DNA of 64,000 nucleotides from Acidiluteibacter ferrifornacis. GTDB lineage: Bacteria > Bacteroidota > Bacteroidia > Flavobacteriales_E > Vicingaceae. A program made the position numbers and the translations under genes. The stretch lies in assembly GCF_009909615.1 (NCBI RefSeq), contig NZ_WWNE01000012.1, forward strand, positions 62,001 through 126,000. Direction: 5' to 3'. How positions within the stretch are numbered: position 1 is the stretch's first letter; each line of letters starts with the position of its first letter. The notes beneath the pieces are model-generated. The model had not been told where the DNA came from, ran no database searches, and saw only the letters and a program-made list of their open reading frames with translations. Of the stretch, positions 33,424 to 41,998 are shown one piece after another.

Positions 33424-34717
33424 ATTCTTGTTTGGGCTTTTTCTTCATAGGGTAGGCAATTTTTTTCTCTCCGTCTGCAGTGGGAGTCGTTTTACCTTTA
33501 GGTTTAAAAGTCTTCTTCTTGTTTCTATTGTTTTTCTTCTTATTCTTAGGTTTGGGGTTCTCATTCCCCGTGTCATATTTAGGACCTTCTTTAAATCCTT
33601 CAGGTAATTTAATTTTAGGCACTTCAATTCCAATTAATTGCTCAATTTTCTTGAAGTTGTATATGTCTCTACCATTGATGAACGTCCAAGCGGTTCCGGT
33701 AGATTGAGCTCTAGCTGTTCTACCAACACGGTGAACATAGTCTTCTGCATCTCCAGGTACATCATAGTTGATCACCAAGTCAATACTATCAATATCTATC
33801 CCTCTTGAAATTATATCAGTACCTACCAATATCTTTAATTTCTGATTTTTAAAACGTCTTAAAACCTCTTCTCTTTCTTTTTGATCCAAATCTGATTGTA
33901 TACCATCAGCATCTAGTCCAAGTTTTCTAAGGTTTCGTTTAATATCATTTACATTCACTTTTCTTGATGTAAAGATGACAATGCTTCTGAGGTCCTTTTT
34001 ACCTTTAATTAGATTCTCCAACAGACCTATTTTTTGATCGTCATCTACCAAGTAGGCTTCTTGAACAACTCCTTCAGCCATTTTAGAAATAGCGATGCTA
34101 ATTTCAACAGGATTCACCATGCTTTCTTTGGCAAGACTTCTAATTTTTGGAGGCATTGTTGCAGAAAACATAATGGTTTGCTTCTTCTTTGGAAGGTACT
34201 CTATAATTTTCTTAATGTCATCATTAAAGCCCATGTCCATCATTCGATCTGCTTCGTCGAGAATCAAATGTTTCACATTGTCTAATTTGGCATAACCAAG
34301 ATTGAGGTGAGACAATAGTCGTCCAGGAGTGGCTACTATTATATCCGCTCCACTAGTAAGTGCGGTTTTTTCTTGGTCGAAAACACTTCCAGTACCTCCT
34401 CCATAAATCGCAATAGAACTAATTCCACTGAAGTAACTAAATCCCTCCAGTTGTTGGTCAATTTGTTGCGCTAATTCTCGGGTCGGAGCAATAATAATGG
34501 TATTAAGATTGCCGCCTTCCCCACTTGCTATTTTGTGGATAATCGGCAATAGAAATGCTGCTGTCTTACCTGTACCTGTCTGGGCACATGCGATGACGTC
34601 ATTCATTTTTAGTATTTCGGGGATGGCTTTCTCTTGAACAGGTGTAGGGTTTTCAAAACCCATCGCTTCGAGGGCCTCGTTTACAGAAGGATGTAAGCCA
34701 AAATCAGTAAAATTCAA
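33422..34717 (-). CDS. DEAD-box RNA helicase (RhlE-like)
   Basis: A 431-residue ATP-dependent RNA helicase. Motifs in order: Q motif (GFENPTPVQEKAIP, about 20-33), Walker A AQTGTGKT, PTRELAQQI, TPGRLLSHL, DEAD (LDEADRMMD), SATMP, and the second RecA domain with IVIFTSRK, DIISRGIDID and YVHRVGRTAR. The C-terminal 60 residues are Lys-rich (KPKNKKKNNRNKKK), as in RhlE/DEAD proteins of cold-adapted Bacteroidota. The start codon is TTG at 34717; no ATG is available before the Q motif. A near -7 box (AATATTTG) sits four bases before it. Confidence 0.95.
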   Translation of the reverse strand: MNFTDFGLHPSVNEALEAMGFENPTPVQEKAIPEILKMNDVIACAQTGTGKTAAFLLPIIHKIASGEGGNLNTIIIAPTRELAQQIDQQLEGFSYFSGISSIAIYGGGTGSVFDQEKTALTSGADIIVATPGRLLSHLNLGYAKLDNVKHLILDEADRMMDMGFNDDIKKIIEYLPKKKQTIMFSATMPPKIRSLAKESMVNPVEISIAISKMAEGVVQEAYLVDDDQKIGLLENLIKGKKDLRSIVIFTSRKVNVNDIKRNLRKLGLDADGIQSDLDQKEREEVLRRFKNQKLKILVGTDIISRGIDIDSIDLVINYDVPGDAEDYVHRVGRTARAQSTGTAWTFINGRDIYNFKKIEQLIGIEVPKIKLPEGFKEGPKYDTGNENPKPKNKKKNNRNKKKTFKPKGKTTPTADGEKKIAYPMKKKPKQE

Positions 34718-34880
34718 AGTGCAAATATTTTTGCCGTGAAATTACGGATAATTCGTTAGATAAGAACAACCTTTTCAATCTATCGAAATTTATAAGCTAC
34801 TTTAAGTTAATTATGGATTTAATCGGGGTTAGAAAACTTGAAACTTATTCTTCAATTTCTGGAATTGCTTGATTTTATCC

Positions 34881-34888
34881 TATTTTTG
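34881..34888 (+). promoter_or_regulatory. -7 box immediately before nrnA
   Basis: TATTTTTG fits TAnnTTTG and ends four bases before the nrnA ATG, implying transcription starts at or next to the start codon. The -33 element is not convincing. Confidence 0.45.
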
Positions 34889-34892
34889 AAGG

Positions 34893-35903
34893 ATGGATTT
34901 TAAAAACGTTGACTTAGGTCACTTCAGTGAATTAATTGGAGAAAAACAACGCATTTGTATACTTTCTCATAAATCTCCTGATGGCGATTCTATTGGATCT
35001 TCTTTAGGATTATTTCATTTTCTTAATCAATTGGGGCACAGTTGTAGTGTTATTACTCCAGATCGTCCACCTAGCTTTCTAAATTGGTTGGAAGGAAGTG
35101 ATCAAATTATCAATTTTGAATACCATAAAGCGAAAGCTACCGCAGCTATTGAAAATGCGGACTGGTTGTTTTGTCTAGATTTTAATGGATTGAATAGAGT
35201 TGGCGATTTAACCGAACTGTTAACCCATTCAAATGCGAAAAAGTTTAATATTGACCATCATCAAGAGCCAGAGCACTTCGCAGCATATGAGTACATTGAG
35301 ACTGATGCCAGTTCTACTGCACAGTTAATCTATGAATTGATTGCTCAAACGCCACACCTTCATTTGCTTAATCAGGCAATAGCTCAAGCACTTTATGTGG
35401 GGATAATGACAGACACCGGCTCATTCCGCTTTTCTTCAACTACTGCCTCAACTCATCATGTAATTGCCAATTTAATCGCTACAGGAATTGACAATGCAGC
35501 CATTCATAGAAATGTTTACGATAGTTCTACTGAACAGCGATTAAGGCTTCTGGGATATGCCATCAGTGATAAAATGCAATTGTTTAAAGAACATGGATTT
35601 TCTATTATAGCCTTGTCAGAGGAGGAATTACAGCGGTTTGAATACCAAAAGGGAGATACCGAAGGGATTGTAAATTATCCACTGTCGATTCAAGAGATAA
35701 AAGTTTCCGTTTTTCTCTCTTCTAAAGATGATAAAGTGAAAATGTCATTCAGGTCTAAAGGTGATATCGCTGTAAATAGCATTGCTAATCAGTATTTTGA
35801 AGGTGGTGGGCATGTAAATGCAGCTGGAGGTATTTCGCATATTTCTTTAGATCAGACTGTTGAGCGGTTAATTGAAATTTTAAAAAATGAATTTCCCAAT
35901 TAA
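34893..35903 (+). CDS. nrnA: DHH-family phosphoesterase, NrnA-like
   Basis: A 336-residue bifunctional nano-RNase/pAp phosphatase-type enzyme. Domain 1 (DHH): HKSPDGDSIGSSLGL (about 26-40), DFNGLNRVG, the DHH motif in NIDHHQEPEHF (about 115) and MTDTGSFRFSS (about 174). Domain 2 (DHHA1) ends with the substrate-binding glycine motif GGGHVNAAGG (about 305-314). It degrades very short RNA oligonucleotides and 3'-phosphoadenosine 5'-phosphate. In flavobacteria this gene commonly precedes gldI, as it does here. Confidence 0.93.
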   Translation: MDFKNVDLGHFSELIGEKQRICILSHKSPDGDSIGSSLGLFHFLNQLGHSCSVITPDRPPSFLNWLEGSDQIINFEYHKAKATAAIENADWLFCLDFNGLNRVGDLTELLTHSNAKKFNIDHHQEPEHFAAYEYIETDASSTAQLIYELIAQTPHLHLLNQAIAQALYVGIMTDTGSFRFSSTTASTHHVIANLIATGIDNAAIHRNVYDSSTEQRLRLLGYAISDKMQLFKEHGFSIIALSEEELQRFEYQKGDTEGIVNYPLSIQEIKVSVFLSSKDDKVKMSFRSKGDIAVNSIANQYFEGGGHVNAAGGISHISLDQTVERLIEILKNEFPN

Positions 35904-35916
35904 AATACATAATGCC

Positions 35917-36441
35917 ATGAAGTGGGTATCGATAATGGCAGTTTTTAGCTTTTTAATCTCGTCTTGTAATAGTCAAGAGCAGAAACAAGAAATCCAATAT
36001 TCTAGCAAAAAGGAATTTGAGGAAGCTATGATTGAATCTCATAAAAAGTTCATTCAGAAATCAGACGACCAAATACAACATTATATTGACAGCTCTAACT
36101 TTATTTATGAAACAACGGGTACGGGTTTACGCCATGCTGTCATTACCGAAGGAGTTGGAGTGATTCCTAAAGTCGGAGATCAAGTGAAAATAAATTACAC
36201 CATTCGTTTTCTAGATGGAGAGCCAGTTATGGAGTACGAAAAAGGTAGAAACTTAGAATTTTTTATTGAAAAATCAGATGTGGAAACAGGCTTACATCAA
36301 GCCTTACAATTAATGAAGGTCGGAGAAAAGGCCGAATTTATTATGCCACCACATTTAGCTTTTGGCATGAGTGGAGATCGAAAAGGAATTCCACCGCAAT
36401 CAACCTTAATATACACAATTGAACTACTTGCAGTAAGATGA
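35917..36441 (+). CDS. gldI: GldI-like FKBP-type peptidyl-prolyl isomerase lipoprotein
   Basis: A lipoprotein of 174 residues; ATG 35917 (MKWVSIMAVFSFLISSC) is preferred over 35887 because it lies just after the nrnA stop and gives a standard lipoprotein signal (lipobox ISSC). A charged helical linker (residues 20-60) precedes one FKBP domain (about 85-174) with IRFLDGEPVME, EKAEFIMPPHLAFGMSGDRKG and IPPQSTLIYTIELL. GldI is required for gliding and type IX secretion in Flavobacterium, probably as a periplasmic chaperone/isomerase. First of four FKBP genes; coupled to the next by a 4-bp overlap. Confidence 0.85.
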   Translation: MKWVSIMAVFSFLISSCNSQEQKQEIQYSSKKEFEEAMIESHKKFIQKSDDQIQHYIDSSNFIYETTGTGLRHAVITEGVGVIPKVGDQVKINYTIRFLDGEPVMEYEKGRNLEFFIEKSDVETGLHQALQLMKVGEKAEFIMPPHLAFGMSGDRKGIPPQSTLIYTIELLAVR

Positions 36442-37289
36442 AAAATGGTATTTGGATTCTAATTCTTGTGTCCCTTTTAGCAGCTTGTAAAAGTCCTAAG
36501 AAAGAGATTGATGTTTTGTCGGATGGTTCAAAATTTAAGTTAATAGCGTTTGAAGACTATTCTGATTCTTTAAAATTAGATCAATATTTATTGTGTTACA
36601 TTACAATCGCTGATACCGCTGGAGATACTATTCATTATGTGCCCGATTTTCCATATTTTATTGAATATTATGCCTCATCTCCACTCTTTCCAGCTTTAAA
36701 TCGCTTGCACTTAGGCGACTCCTTTCATCTTCAAACTAAAGAAAGTATTTTGTTTGAATCATTTGGCTTTGATCCTTTAAAGGAAAATAGCAATGATATC
36801 TTAGAACTTCGGATCAGGGCTATTGATTTTATAGACTCAGAGGAAGTTAAGAACACGCTAATGGAGAATCTAGGAAAACGATTAAATGAAGAGGAGCGTC
36901 TTATTGCGCAATATTTATCAAAACAGGTTGATAATGCGGCTTATCTTCATGATCAAGGAATATATATAAAATCAGAAATTAAGACCACTAATCCACCGCT
37001 TAGTTATGGTGATAAGGTGACTCTAGAATATCAAGGCCAATTTTTAAATGGGTATGTATTTGACTCTAAAAAAGGAGATAAGGCTTTAGAGATAGTCTAT
37101 GGAATGAGCGACCAAGTTATCAGTGGAATAGAGCAAGGAATTAAAGGTTTATCAGAAGGGGAAAGTGTGAAAATTATATTACCTTCGCAACTTGCTTTTG
37201 GAGCAGAGGGGGCGGTAAAAGGAATTGTCCCTCCATACACTCCAGTAGTATATAATATTTTCATAAAAAAAGTAACACACAAAAATTAA
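36438..37289 (+). CDS. FKBP-type peptidyl-prolyl isomerase lipoprotein
   Basis: A 283-residue lipoprotein (signal ILILVSLLAAC, lipobox LAAC). The C-terminal domain (about 185-283) is a proper FKBP with YQGQFLNGYVFDS, GIEQGIKGLSEGE and LPSQLAFGAEGAVKGIVPP. The N-terminal 110 residues resemble a second, degenerate FKBP half (RLHLGDSFHLQ) without the usual active-site aromatics. Envelope-located folding helper; overlaps gldI by four bases and lies one base from the next FKBP gene. Confidence 0.88.
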   Translation: MKNGIWILILVSLLAACKSPKKEIDVLSDGSKFKLIAFEDYSDSLKLDQYLLCYITIADTAGDTIHYVPDFPYFIEYYASSPLFPALNRLHLGDSFHLQTKESILFESFGFDPLKENSNDILELRIRAIDFIDSEEVKNTLMENLGKRLNEEERLIAQYLSKQVDNAAYLHDQGIYIKSEIKTTNPPLSYGDKVTLEYQGQFLNGYVFDSKKGDKALEIVYGMSDQVISGIEQGIKGLSEGESVKIILPSQLAFGAEGAVKGIVPPYTPVVYNIFIKKVTHKN

Positions 37290-37290
37290 A

Positions 37291-38166
37291 ATGAAAAACA
37301 AATTTTTTAAGAGCATTGCAGCAGGATTAGTAGTATCATCAGCTATTGTAGCATGTGGTGAGAAAGCAGAATTTCCAGGTTTTACAAAGTTAGAAGATGG
37401 TTTATACATCAAATATGAAAATAGAGTAGAAGGATCAAGAGAAGCTCAGAAAGGAGACATCTTGACTATGAGTTTGAAATATGGTACCAAAGATTCTACC
37501 TTGATGAATACGGCGGATAACGGTGCACCATTTCGTTTACAGTTAGATACAGCTGCATTTGTTGGAGACATCATGAATGGTTTTAGAACTTTAAGAGTAG
37601 GGGATAGTGCTGTAATCATCACTCGAGCTTATGATTTCTTTACTAAGACTGTTGGAGCTCCTATGCCTGAATTTATTGATTCGGCTGAAGTTTTATATTT
37701 TACTGTAAAATTAAATGAGGTTGAATCTGAGGAAGAAGCTAGACAAAAAGCGGAAGCGGGAAATGCACAAAAAGCATTAAAAGAACAAGAAGCTTTAGCG
37801 TCTTATATCGAATCTAATCAAATTACCACTGAGCCAACCGCATCAGGATTGTATTTTATTTCTGAGAAGAAAGGTACTGGTAAAGCAGCAGAGGCCGGTA
37901 AAACAGTGAAAGTACACTACACAGGAATGTTTTTAGATGGAACTAAATTTGATTCTTCTGTTGATAGAGGAGAGCCTTTTGAATTTCAATTAGGTGTTGG
38001 AAACGTAATTAGAGGATGGGATGAAGGTGTAGCCATGATGAAAGAAGGTGGTAAGGCTAAATTGTTAATTCCTTCAAGCTTAGCTTATGGCCCTCAGGAT
38101 AATGGCCCAATTCCTGGTTTTTCTACTTTGATGTTTGAAGTGGAGTTAATTGAAGTTGTCGACTAA
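37291..38166 (+). CDS. FKBP-type peptidyl-prolyl isomerase lipoprotein
   Basis: A 291-residue lipoprotein (lipobox IVAC, then CGEKAEF). Residues 25-145 are FKBP-like but degenerate (KGDILTMSLKYGTKDS, FRTLRVGDSAVII), followed by a Glu/Ala-rich helical linker (about 148-175) and a canonical FKBP domain (190-291: VKVHYTGMFLDGTKFDSS, GEPFEFQLGVGNVIRGWDEGV, LIPSSLAYGPQ). The layout recalls FkpA/Mip, in which a linker helix dimerises the protein. Its stop shares bases with the next gene. Confidence 0.9.
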   Translation: MKNKFFKSIAAGLVVSSAIVACGEKAEFPGFTKLEDGLYIKYENRVEGSREAQKGDILTMSLKYGTKDSTLMNTADNGAPFRLQLDTAAFVGDIMNGFRTLRVGDSAVIITRAYDFFTKTVGAPMPEFIDSAEVLYFTVKLNEVESEEEARQKAEAGNAQKALKEQEALASYIESNQITTEPTASGLYFISEKKGTGKAAEAGKTVKVHYTGMFLDGTKFDSSVDRGEPFEFQLGVGNVIRGWDEGVAMMKEGGKAKLLIPSSLAYGPQDNGPIPGFSTLMFEVELIEVVD

Positions 38167-38984
38167 TGAAAAAACTAGCATTTTTATCTTTATCGATTGG
38201 GCTTACGGCATTGACCTCTTGTGCTGTATTTAAAGGAAATTCTCCAAAGAAAGACACTAGAGAGATTGGTAAAGTCATTAGTACTCCATCAGGATTAAGC
38301 TATGTTTTGAATGAACTAGGTTCAGGAGAAGCAGTAGACTCCGGAAAAGTAGTGACCGTCCATTATACTGGATTTTTGACAGACAGTACCCAATTTGATT
38401 CTTCAAAGGATAGAAATGACCCCTTTACTTTTAAAGTAGGCGGAGGAATGGTAATTAGTGGATGGGATGAAGGTTTAAGCTACTTGAGAGTAGGTGATAA
38501 AGCCACATTTACAATTCCTCCTAGTATTGGGTATGGAAGTCAAGCTCAAGGTATAATCCCTGCTAATTCAACCCTAATATTTGATGTCGATGTTTTGTCT
38601 GTCAAGGACGGAGCCAAACCATTTGATGTAAAAGGAATGGATACCACATCATTTCCTTCAGGTCTAAAAATGATTAAGTTAGTTGAGAATATTGACAGTA
38701 TTCAACCCAATAGAGGACAAATGGTGTCGGTAGACTATTCAGGCTATCTGATGGATGGAACACTTTTTGACTCCTCAGTAGATAGAGGAAAGCCAATAGA
38801 GTTTCCTGTTGGAAACGGCAGTGTAATAAAAGGGTGGGATGAAGCCATTCTTAAAATGCACAAAGGAGATAAAGCACGATTGATTATTCCAGCTTCTCTT
38901 GCTTATGGTGAACGGGGAGCAGGCAGAGTTATTCCGCCAAACGCCACATTAATATTTGATGTGGTATTGATGGACATAAAATAA
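38166..38984 (+). CDS. Double-FKBP peptidyl-prolyl isomerase lipoprotein
   Basis: A 272-residue lipoprotein (lipobox LTSC). Two complete FKBP domains in tandem: residues 55-145 (VTVHYTGFLTDSTQFDSS, VISGWDEGLSYLRVG, IPPSIGYGSQ) and 175-272 (VSVDYSGYLMDGTLFDSS, VIKGWDEAILKMHKG, IPASLAYGERGAGRVIPP). Both retain the typical Asp and Trp of the active site. Last gene of the nrnA-gldI-FKBP array; a strong terminator follows within seven bases. Confidence 0.92.
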   Translation: MKKLAFLSLSIGLTALTSCAVFKGNSPKKDTREIGKVISTPSGLSYVLNELGSGEAVDSGKVVTVHYTGFLTDSTQFDSSKDRNDPFTFKVGGGMVISGWDEGLSYLRVGDKATFTIPPSIGYGSQAQGIIPANSTLIFDVDVLSVKDGAKPFDVKGMDTTSFPSGLKMIKLVENIDSIQPNRGQMVSVDYSGYLMDGTLFDSSVDRGKPIEFPVGNGSVIKGWDEAILKMHKGDKARLIIPASLAYGERGAGRVIPPNATLIFDVVLMDIK

Positions 38985-38990
38985 AAAAAA

Positions 38991-39018
38991 GGTCTCGGAT
39001 TATCCGAGACCTTTTTTT
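38991..39018 (+). terminator. Intrinsic terminator of the nrnA-FKBP operon
   Basis: GGTCTCGGAT and ATCCGAGACC flank one base (21-bp near-perfect palindrome, real loop three to five bases) and are followed by seven T. Mirror-image A run upstream makes it potentially bidirectional. Confidence 0.92.
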
Positions 39019-39066
39019 ATAGAACACTATCAACAATGAAGTGTTTAATGTTTTAATTTCAATTTA

Positions 39067-39095
39067 TTGATTTTAAAAATGAATGCATACCTTTG
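39067..39095 (+). promoter_or_regulatory. Promoter of the flavoprotein oxidoreductase gene
   Basis: TTG (39067-39069), 18-bp spacer and TACCTTTG (39088-39095) match the Bacteroidota consensus; the ATG lies 40 bp downstream. Confidence 0.65.
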
Positions 39096-39135
39096 AAAGA
39101 GAAGAGTTTTTTATTATGAATTAGCTGATTTGTTC

Positions 39136-40668
39136 ATGGAAAAATATGACTTATGTGTAATTGGAGGTGGTCCTGCAGGTTATGCCGCCGCAATGAGAGC
39201 TATAGATTTTGGTAAAAAAGTAATCTTAGTTGAGAAATCAAAATTAGGAGGTTACGGAATTTATGACGGTGCGCTAGCTTCTAAAACAATGTGGGAGCTG
39301 TCTAATAAAATAAGAACAGTGCGAGAAACCATCGGTCAAGATAGACGCATTGATATGACTTTTGACGAAGTCAAAAAAATCATTGAAGAAGCTTTATTTG
39401 AGCGAAAATTTCAACTTTCTTGTCACTTAAGAATAATCCATTCTGAAACGGATTTAATAACCTATGAAAGAGGGGAAGCGAGCTTCCTAACAGCTAAAGA
39501 GATAAATATTTGCAAACCAAATGGGGAAAATGTTGTTGTTTTTGCTGATCACACTTTAATTGCAACAGGTAGTCGCCCAAGAGTTATTCCTGGAATAGAT
39601 GTCGACGAGAAAAATATTCTTACTTCTGATGGAATCCTACACATTGATAGCTTTCCTAAAAGTATGGTGATTTTAGGTGCAGGGGTGATTGGCTGTGAGT
39701 TTGCCGCTATGTTTTCCAACTTTGGTCAAACGAAAGTGTATTTAATTGATAAAGCAGAAAGAATCCTTCCGTTTGAAGACGATGACGTAGCTGATATGGT
39801 GGCTACTAATTTGGAAGAAAACGGGGTTGTGGTGCATAGAGGTTCCCAACTAATCAGAATGGAACACAAAAATGGTGGGGTGGAATATGAGTTGGAAAAC
39901 AATGATGGAACGCGAGAGGTGATTCAAGTTGAAAAGGCAATGTTATCTATTGGTAGGGTTCCAAATATTGAAAATTTAAATTTGGATAATGCTGGAATTG
40001 CGATGAGTAAAAGAGGTGTTCACATTGGAGATAATGACACCCAGACCAATATTCCACATATTTATGCTGTTGGTGATGTATCCGGAAACTTGGCATTAGT
40101 AAATGTTGGAGAACGTGAAGCGAGACATGCCGTAGTAAAAATGTTTGCTGATTTTCCTGTTAAGCCTATTCAATATTCAAATATCTCCACTATCATGTTC
40201 TTAAACCCGGAAGTTGCTGCGGTTGGTATCAATGTTCAGCAGGCTATTGAGCAAAATATTCCTATTCGAGTATCAAAAGTGGATTACTCCACAATAGCAA
40301 GAGCTATTGCAATGCGTAAAACCAATGGTTTCTTTAAAATTATTGTTTCTGATGATGATGAAATGAAGGTATTGGGAATGCGTGCAGTTGGAGAACATGC
40401 CTCTAGTGCGATTCAATCAATAGCGTTATTGATGTATATGGGAAAAGGTATTGACGAACTAGCACATATGATACATCCTCATCCTTCAATTGTTGAAGGA
40501 ATTCAAGAATGTGTAAGAATGTTGCTGGGCAAGAGTATATACAAGTCTTCGGTATTTAAAGATAAATTAAAATGTTATCGTTTGGTAAATGGAGAACGTA
40601 TTCCATTAAACGTGATAAAGGCGAATGCCGCTCCGAAAGATATCCATGAATTAGATAGTAGTAAATAG
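39136..40668 (+). CDS. Flavoprotein of the dihydrolipoyl dehydrogenase/soluble transhydrogenase type, lacking redox cysteines
   Basis: A 510-residue FAD/NAD(P) oxidoreductase; start is ATG 39136, two codons after a TTG. FAD fold VIGGGPAGYAAAMRA (about 8-22), second Rossmann loop ILGAGVIGCEFAAM (about 190), and the FAD-contact AVGDVSG (about 318). The usual redox motif GGTCLNVGCIPSK is replaced by GGYGIYDGALASK: both cysteines are lost (G41 and A46). The C-terminal His-Glu dyad region reads MIHPHPSIVEGIQE. It cannot perform disulfide exchange, which excludes a normal E3 lipoamide dehydrogenase; soluble NAD(P) transhydrogenase (SthA-like) activity or a quinone/other acceptor is possible. Confidence 0.8.
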   Translation: MEKYDLCVIGGGPAGYAAAMRAIDFGKKVILVEKSKLGGYGIYDGALASKTMWELSNKIRTVRETIGQDRRIDMTFDEVKKIIEEALFERKFQLSCHLRIIHSETDLITYERGEASFLTAKEINICKPNGENVVVFADHTLIATGSRPRVIPGIDVDEKNILTSDGILHIDSFPKSMVILGAGVIGCEFAAMFSNFGQTKVYLIDKAERILPFEDDDVADMVATNLEENGVVVHRGSQLIRMEHKNGGVEYELENNDGTREVIQVEKAMLSIGRVPNIENLNLDNAGIAMSKRGVHIGDNDTQTNIPHIYAVGDVSGNLALVNVGEREARHAVVKMFADFPVKPIQYSNISTIMFLNPEVAAVGINVQQAIEQNIPIRVSKVDYSTIARAIAMRKTNGFFKIIVSDDDEMKVLGMRAVGEHASSAIQSIALLMYMGKGIDELAHMIHPHPSIVEGIQECVRMLLGKSIYKSSVFKDKLKCYRLVNGERIPLNVIKANAAPKDIHELDSSK

Positions 40669-40694
40669 AATTTATCAATATAACCTTAAATTAT

Positions 40695-40722
40695 GCAGGC
40701 TGACTCAATTGAGTCAGCCTGC
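40695..40722. terminator. Perfect 28-nt palindrome between convergent genes
   Basis: Fourteen-base arms (GCAGGCTGACTCAA and its complement) with no spacer, between the flavoprotein stop (40668) and the cytochrome c peroxidase stop (40747). No T run follows on either strand. Probably a bidirectional transcript end. Confidence 0.6.
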
Positions 40723-40746
40723 TCTGTATTGATTAACCGAAGTTTG

Positions 40747-41886
40747 TTACGGTCTATAATCTGGATTTGTCACAAATGAAGGATCGGATAGGGCTTTTAA
40801 AAATGCCACTAAGTCCTTTTTGTCTTGTGGGGAAAGGTTGATTATATGTCCATTAGCCCCTGTTCTATGGAACATATCTACACTTATGTTAGGTGAATTG
40901 GGTTCAACTCCTTGATCGTAGAAGTCTACTACTTCTTCTAAAGTATTGAAACGTCCGTCATGCATGTATGGAGCAGTATAGATAAGGTTTCTCAATGAAG
41001 GGACTTTAAATTTGCCGACGTCTGATGCTAGTTTAGTTACTGCAGCTCTTCCTGAGTCAGGATTTAAATCCAAGCCGTTATTTCTAAAAGTATACTCTGT
41101 CCAAAGTGGATTATAACTATTACCGTGACAATGTTCGCAATCTCCTTTCTCCTGATCTGAAAATACTTGAAAACCTCGTCTTTCCTCAACTGTTAAAACC
41201 CTTCCATTGATAGGAAAACCTAACTGACTTCCAAATTCGTTATCAGCAGGGCTATTGCCACTTACTAAAGTACGAAGAAACTGAGCAATTGCTTTTGAAG
41301 TGGTTATAGAATCAATGGTTTCGTTTGGAAAAGCTTTTTTAAATAGCGTAACATAAGATGGATCATTTTGCAATTTAATTGCCACGTTCGGCCAAGATTC
41401 CATCATTTCCAAAGGATGTTTAACAGGTCCAAAGATTTGTTCCTCAAGAGTAGCAGCGTTCCCATTCCAATTATAACTATCTGCATAAATTAAGTTGAAT
41501 AATGGCATTGCATTGATGATTCCAGATTGGCCCATTGCTCCTAGGCTGAATGCTACACCTTGGTCGTTAAAAGCATAATCAGGATTGTGACAGCTTGAAC
41601 AAGAAATACTATTATTGATGGATAGTTTTTTCTCATAAAAAAGTTTTTTACCCAATTCAATTCCTTCTACTGTTAATGGATTGTTTTTAGGAATTACCGG
41701 TGTAGGTAATACAGAAAAAAAAGGAGGAAGTTTTAAGTTATAGGGTGTTGGATTGTATTCAACTAAGCAGGTGTCACACCCCGTAGGTGTAACAGGTTCA
41801 ATTGGATCATCATCAACACAACTGACCACAAATAGTATCCCTATTATCGAGAGGATGAAGGGGATTTTATATTGAATTGTTTTCAT
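40747..41886 (-). CDS. Di-haem cytochrome c peroxidase, MbnH/MauG-like lipoprotein
   Basis: A 379-residue lipoprotein (start ATG 41886; lipobox VVSC followed by VDDDP). Two haem-binding motifs: CSSCH at about residues 96-100 and CEHCH at about 250, plus the family blocks GKKLFYEKKLS, LEEQIFGPVKHPLEMM and APYMHDGRFNTLEEVVDFYDQG. Ordinary members reduce H2O2; MauG and MbnH instead oxidise tryptophan on a partner protein. Two MbnP-family genes directly upstream in the same direction point to the MbnH role (tryptophan to kynurenine in MbnP). A hairpin separates it from the nearest MbnP gene. The specific MbnH activity is inference from context. Confidence 0.88.
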   Translation of the reverse strand: MKTIQYKIPFILSIIGILFVVSCVDDDPIEPVTPTGCDTCLVEYNPTPYNLKLPPFFSVLPTPVIPKNNPLTVEGIELGKKLFYEKKLSINNSISCSSCHNPDYAFNDQGVAFSLGAMGQSGIINAMPLFNLIYADSYNWNGNAATLEEQIFGPVKHPLEMMESWPNVAIKLQNDPSYVTLFKKAFPNETIDSITTSKAIAQFLRTLVSGNSPADNEFGSQLGFPINGRVLTVEERRGFQVFSDQEKGDCEHCHGNSYNPLWTEYTFRNNGLDLNPDSGRAAVTKLASDVGKFKVPSLRNLIYTAPYMHDGRFNTLEEVVDFYDQGVEPNSPNISVDMFHRTGANGHIINLSPQDKKDLVAFLKALSDPSFVTNPDYRP

Positions 41887-41960
41887 GATCAATAAGTTAG
41901 TTAATTATATTATAAGGTTTATTGTCATTCATAACGAACAAAAATTAAACCAATTAGTTT

Positions 41961-41988
41961 AATCGCTCACTGATTTCAGTGAGCGATT
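41961..41988 (-). terminator. Hairpin between MbnP and peroxidase genes
   Basis: Thirteen-base arms (AATCGCTCACTGA and complement) with a two-base spacer, just after the first MbnP stop. Only a weak T-poor tail follows on the minus strand, so it may attenuate or stabilise rather than fully terminate. Confidence 0.5.
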
Positions 41989-41998
41989 AGGTGTAGAT

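Noticed and set aside
39136..40668. Calling this gene lpd (E3 of 2-oxoacid dehydrogenases)
   Set aside because: Both redox cysteines are replaced and no E1/E2 genes are adjacent.
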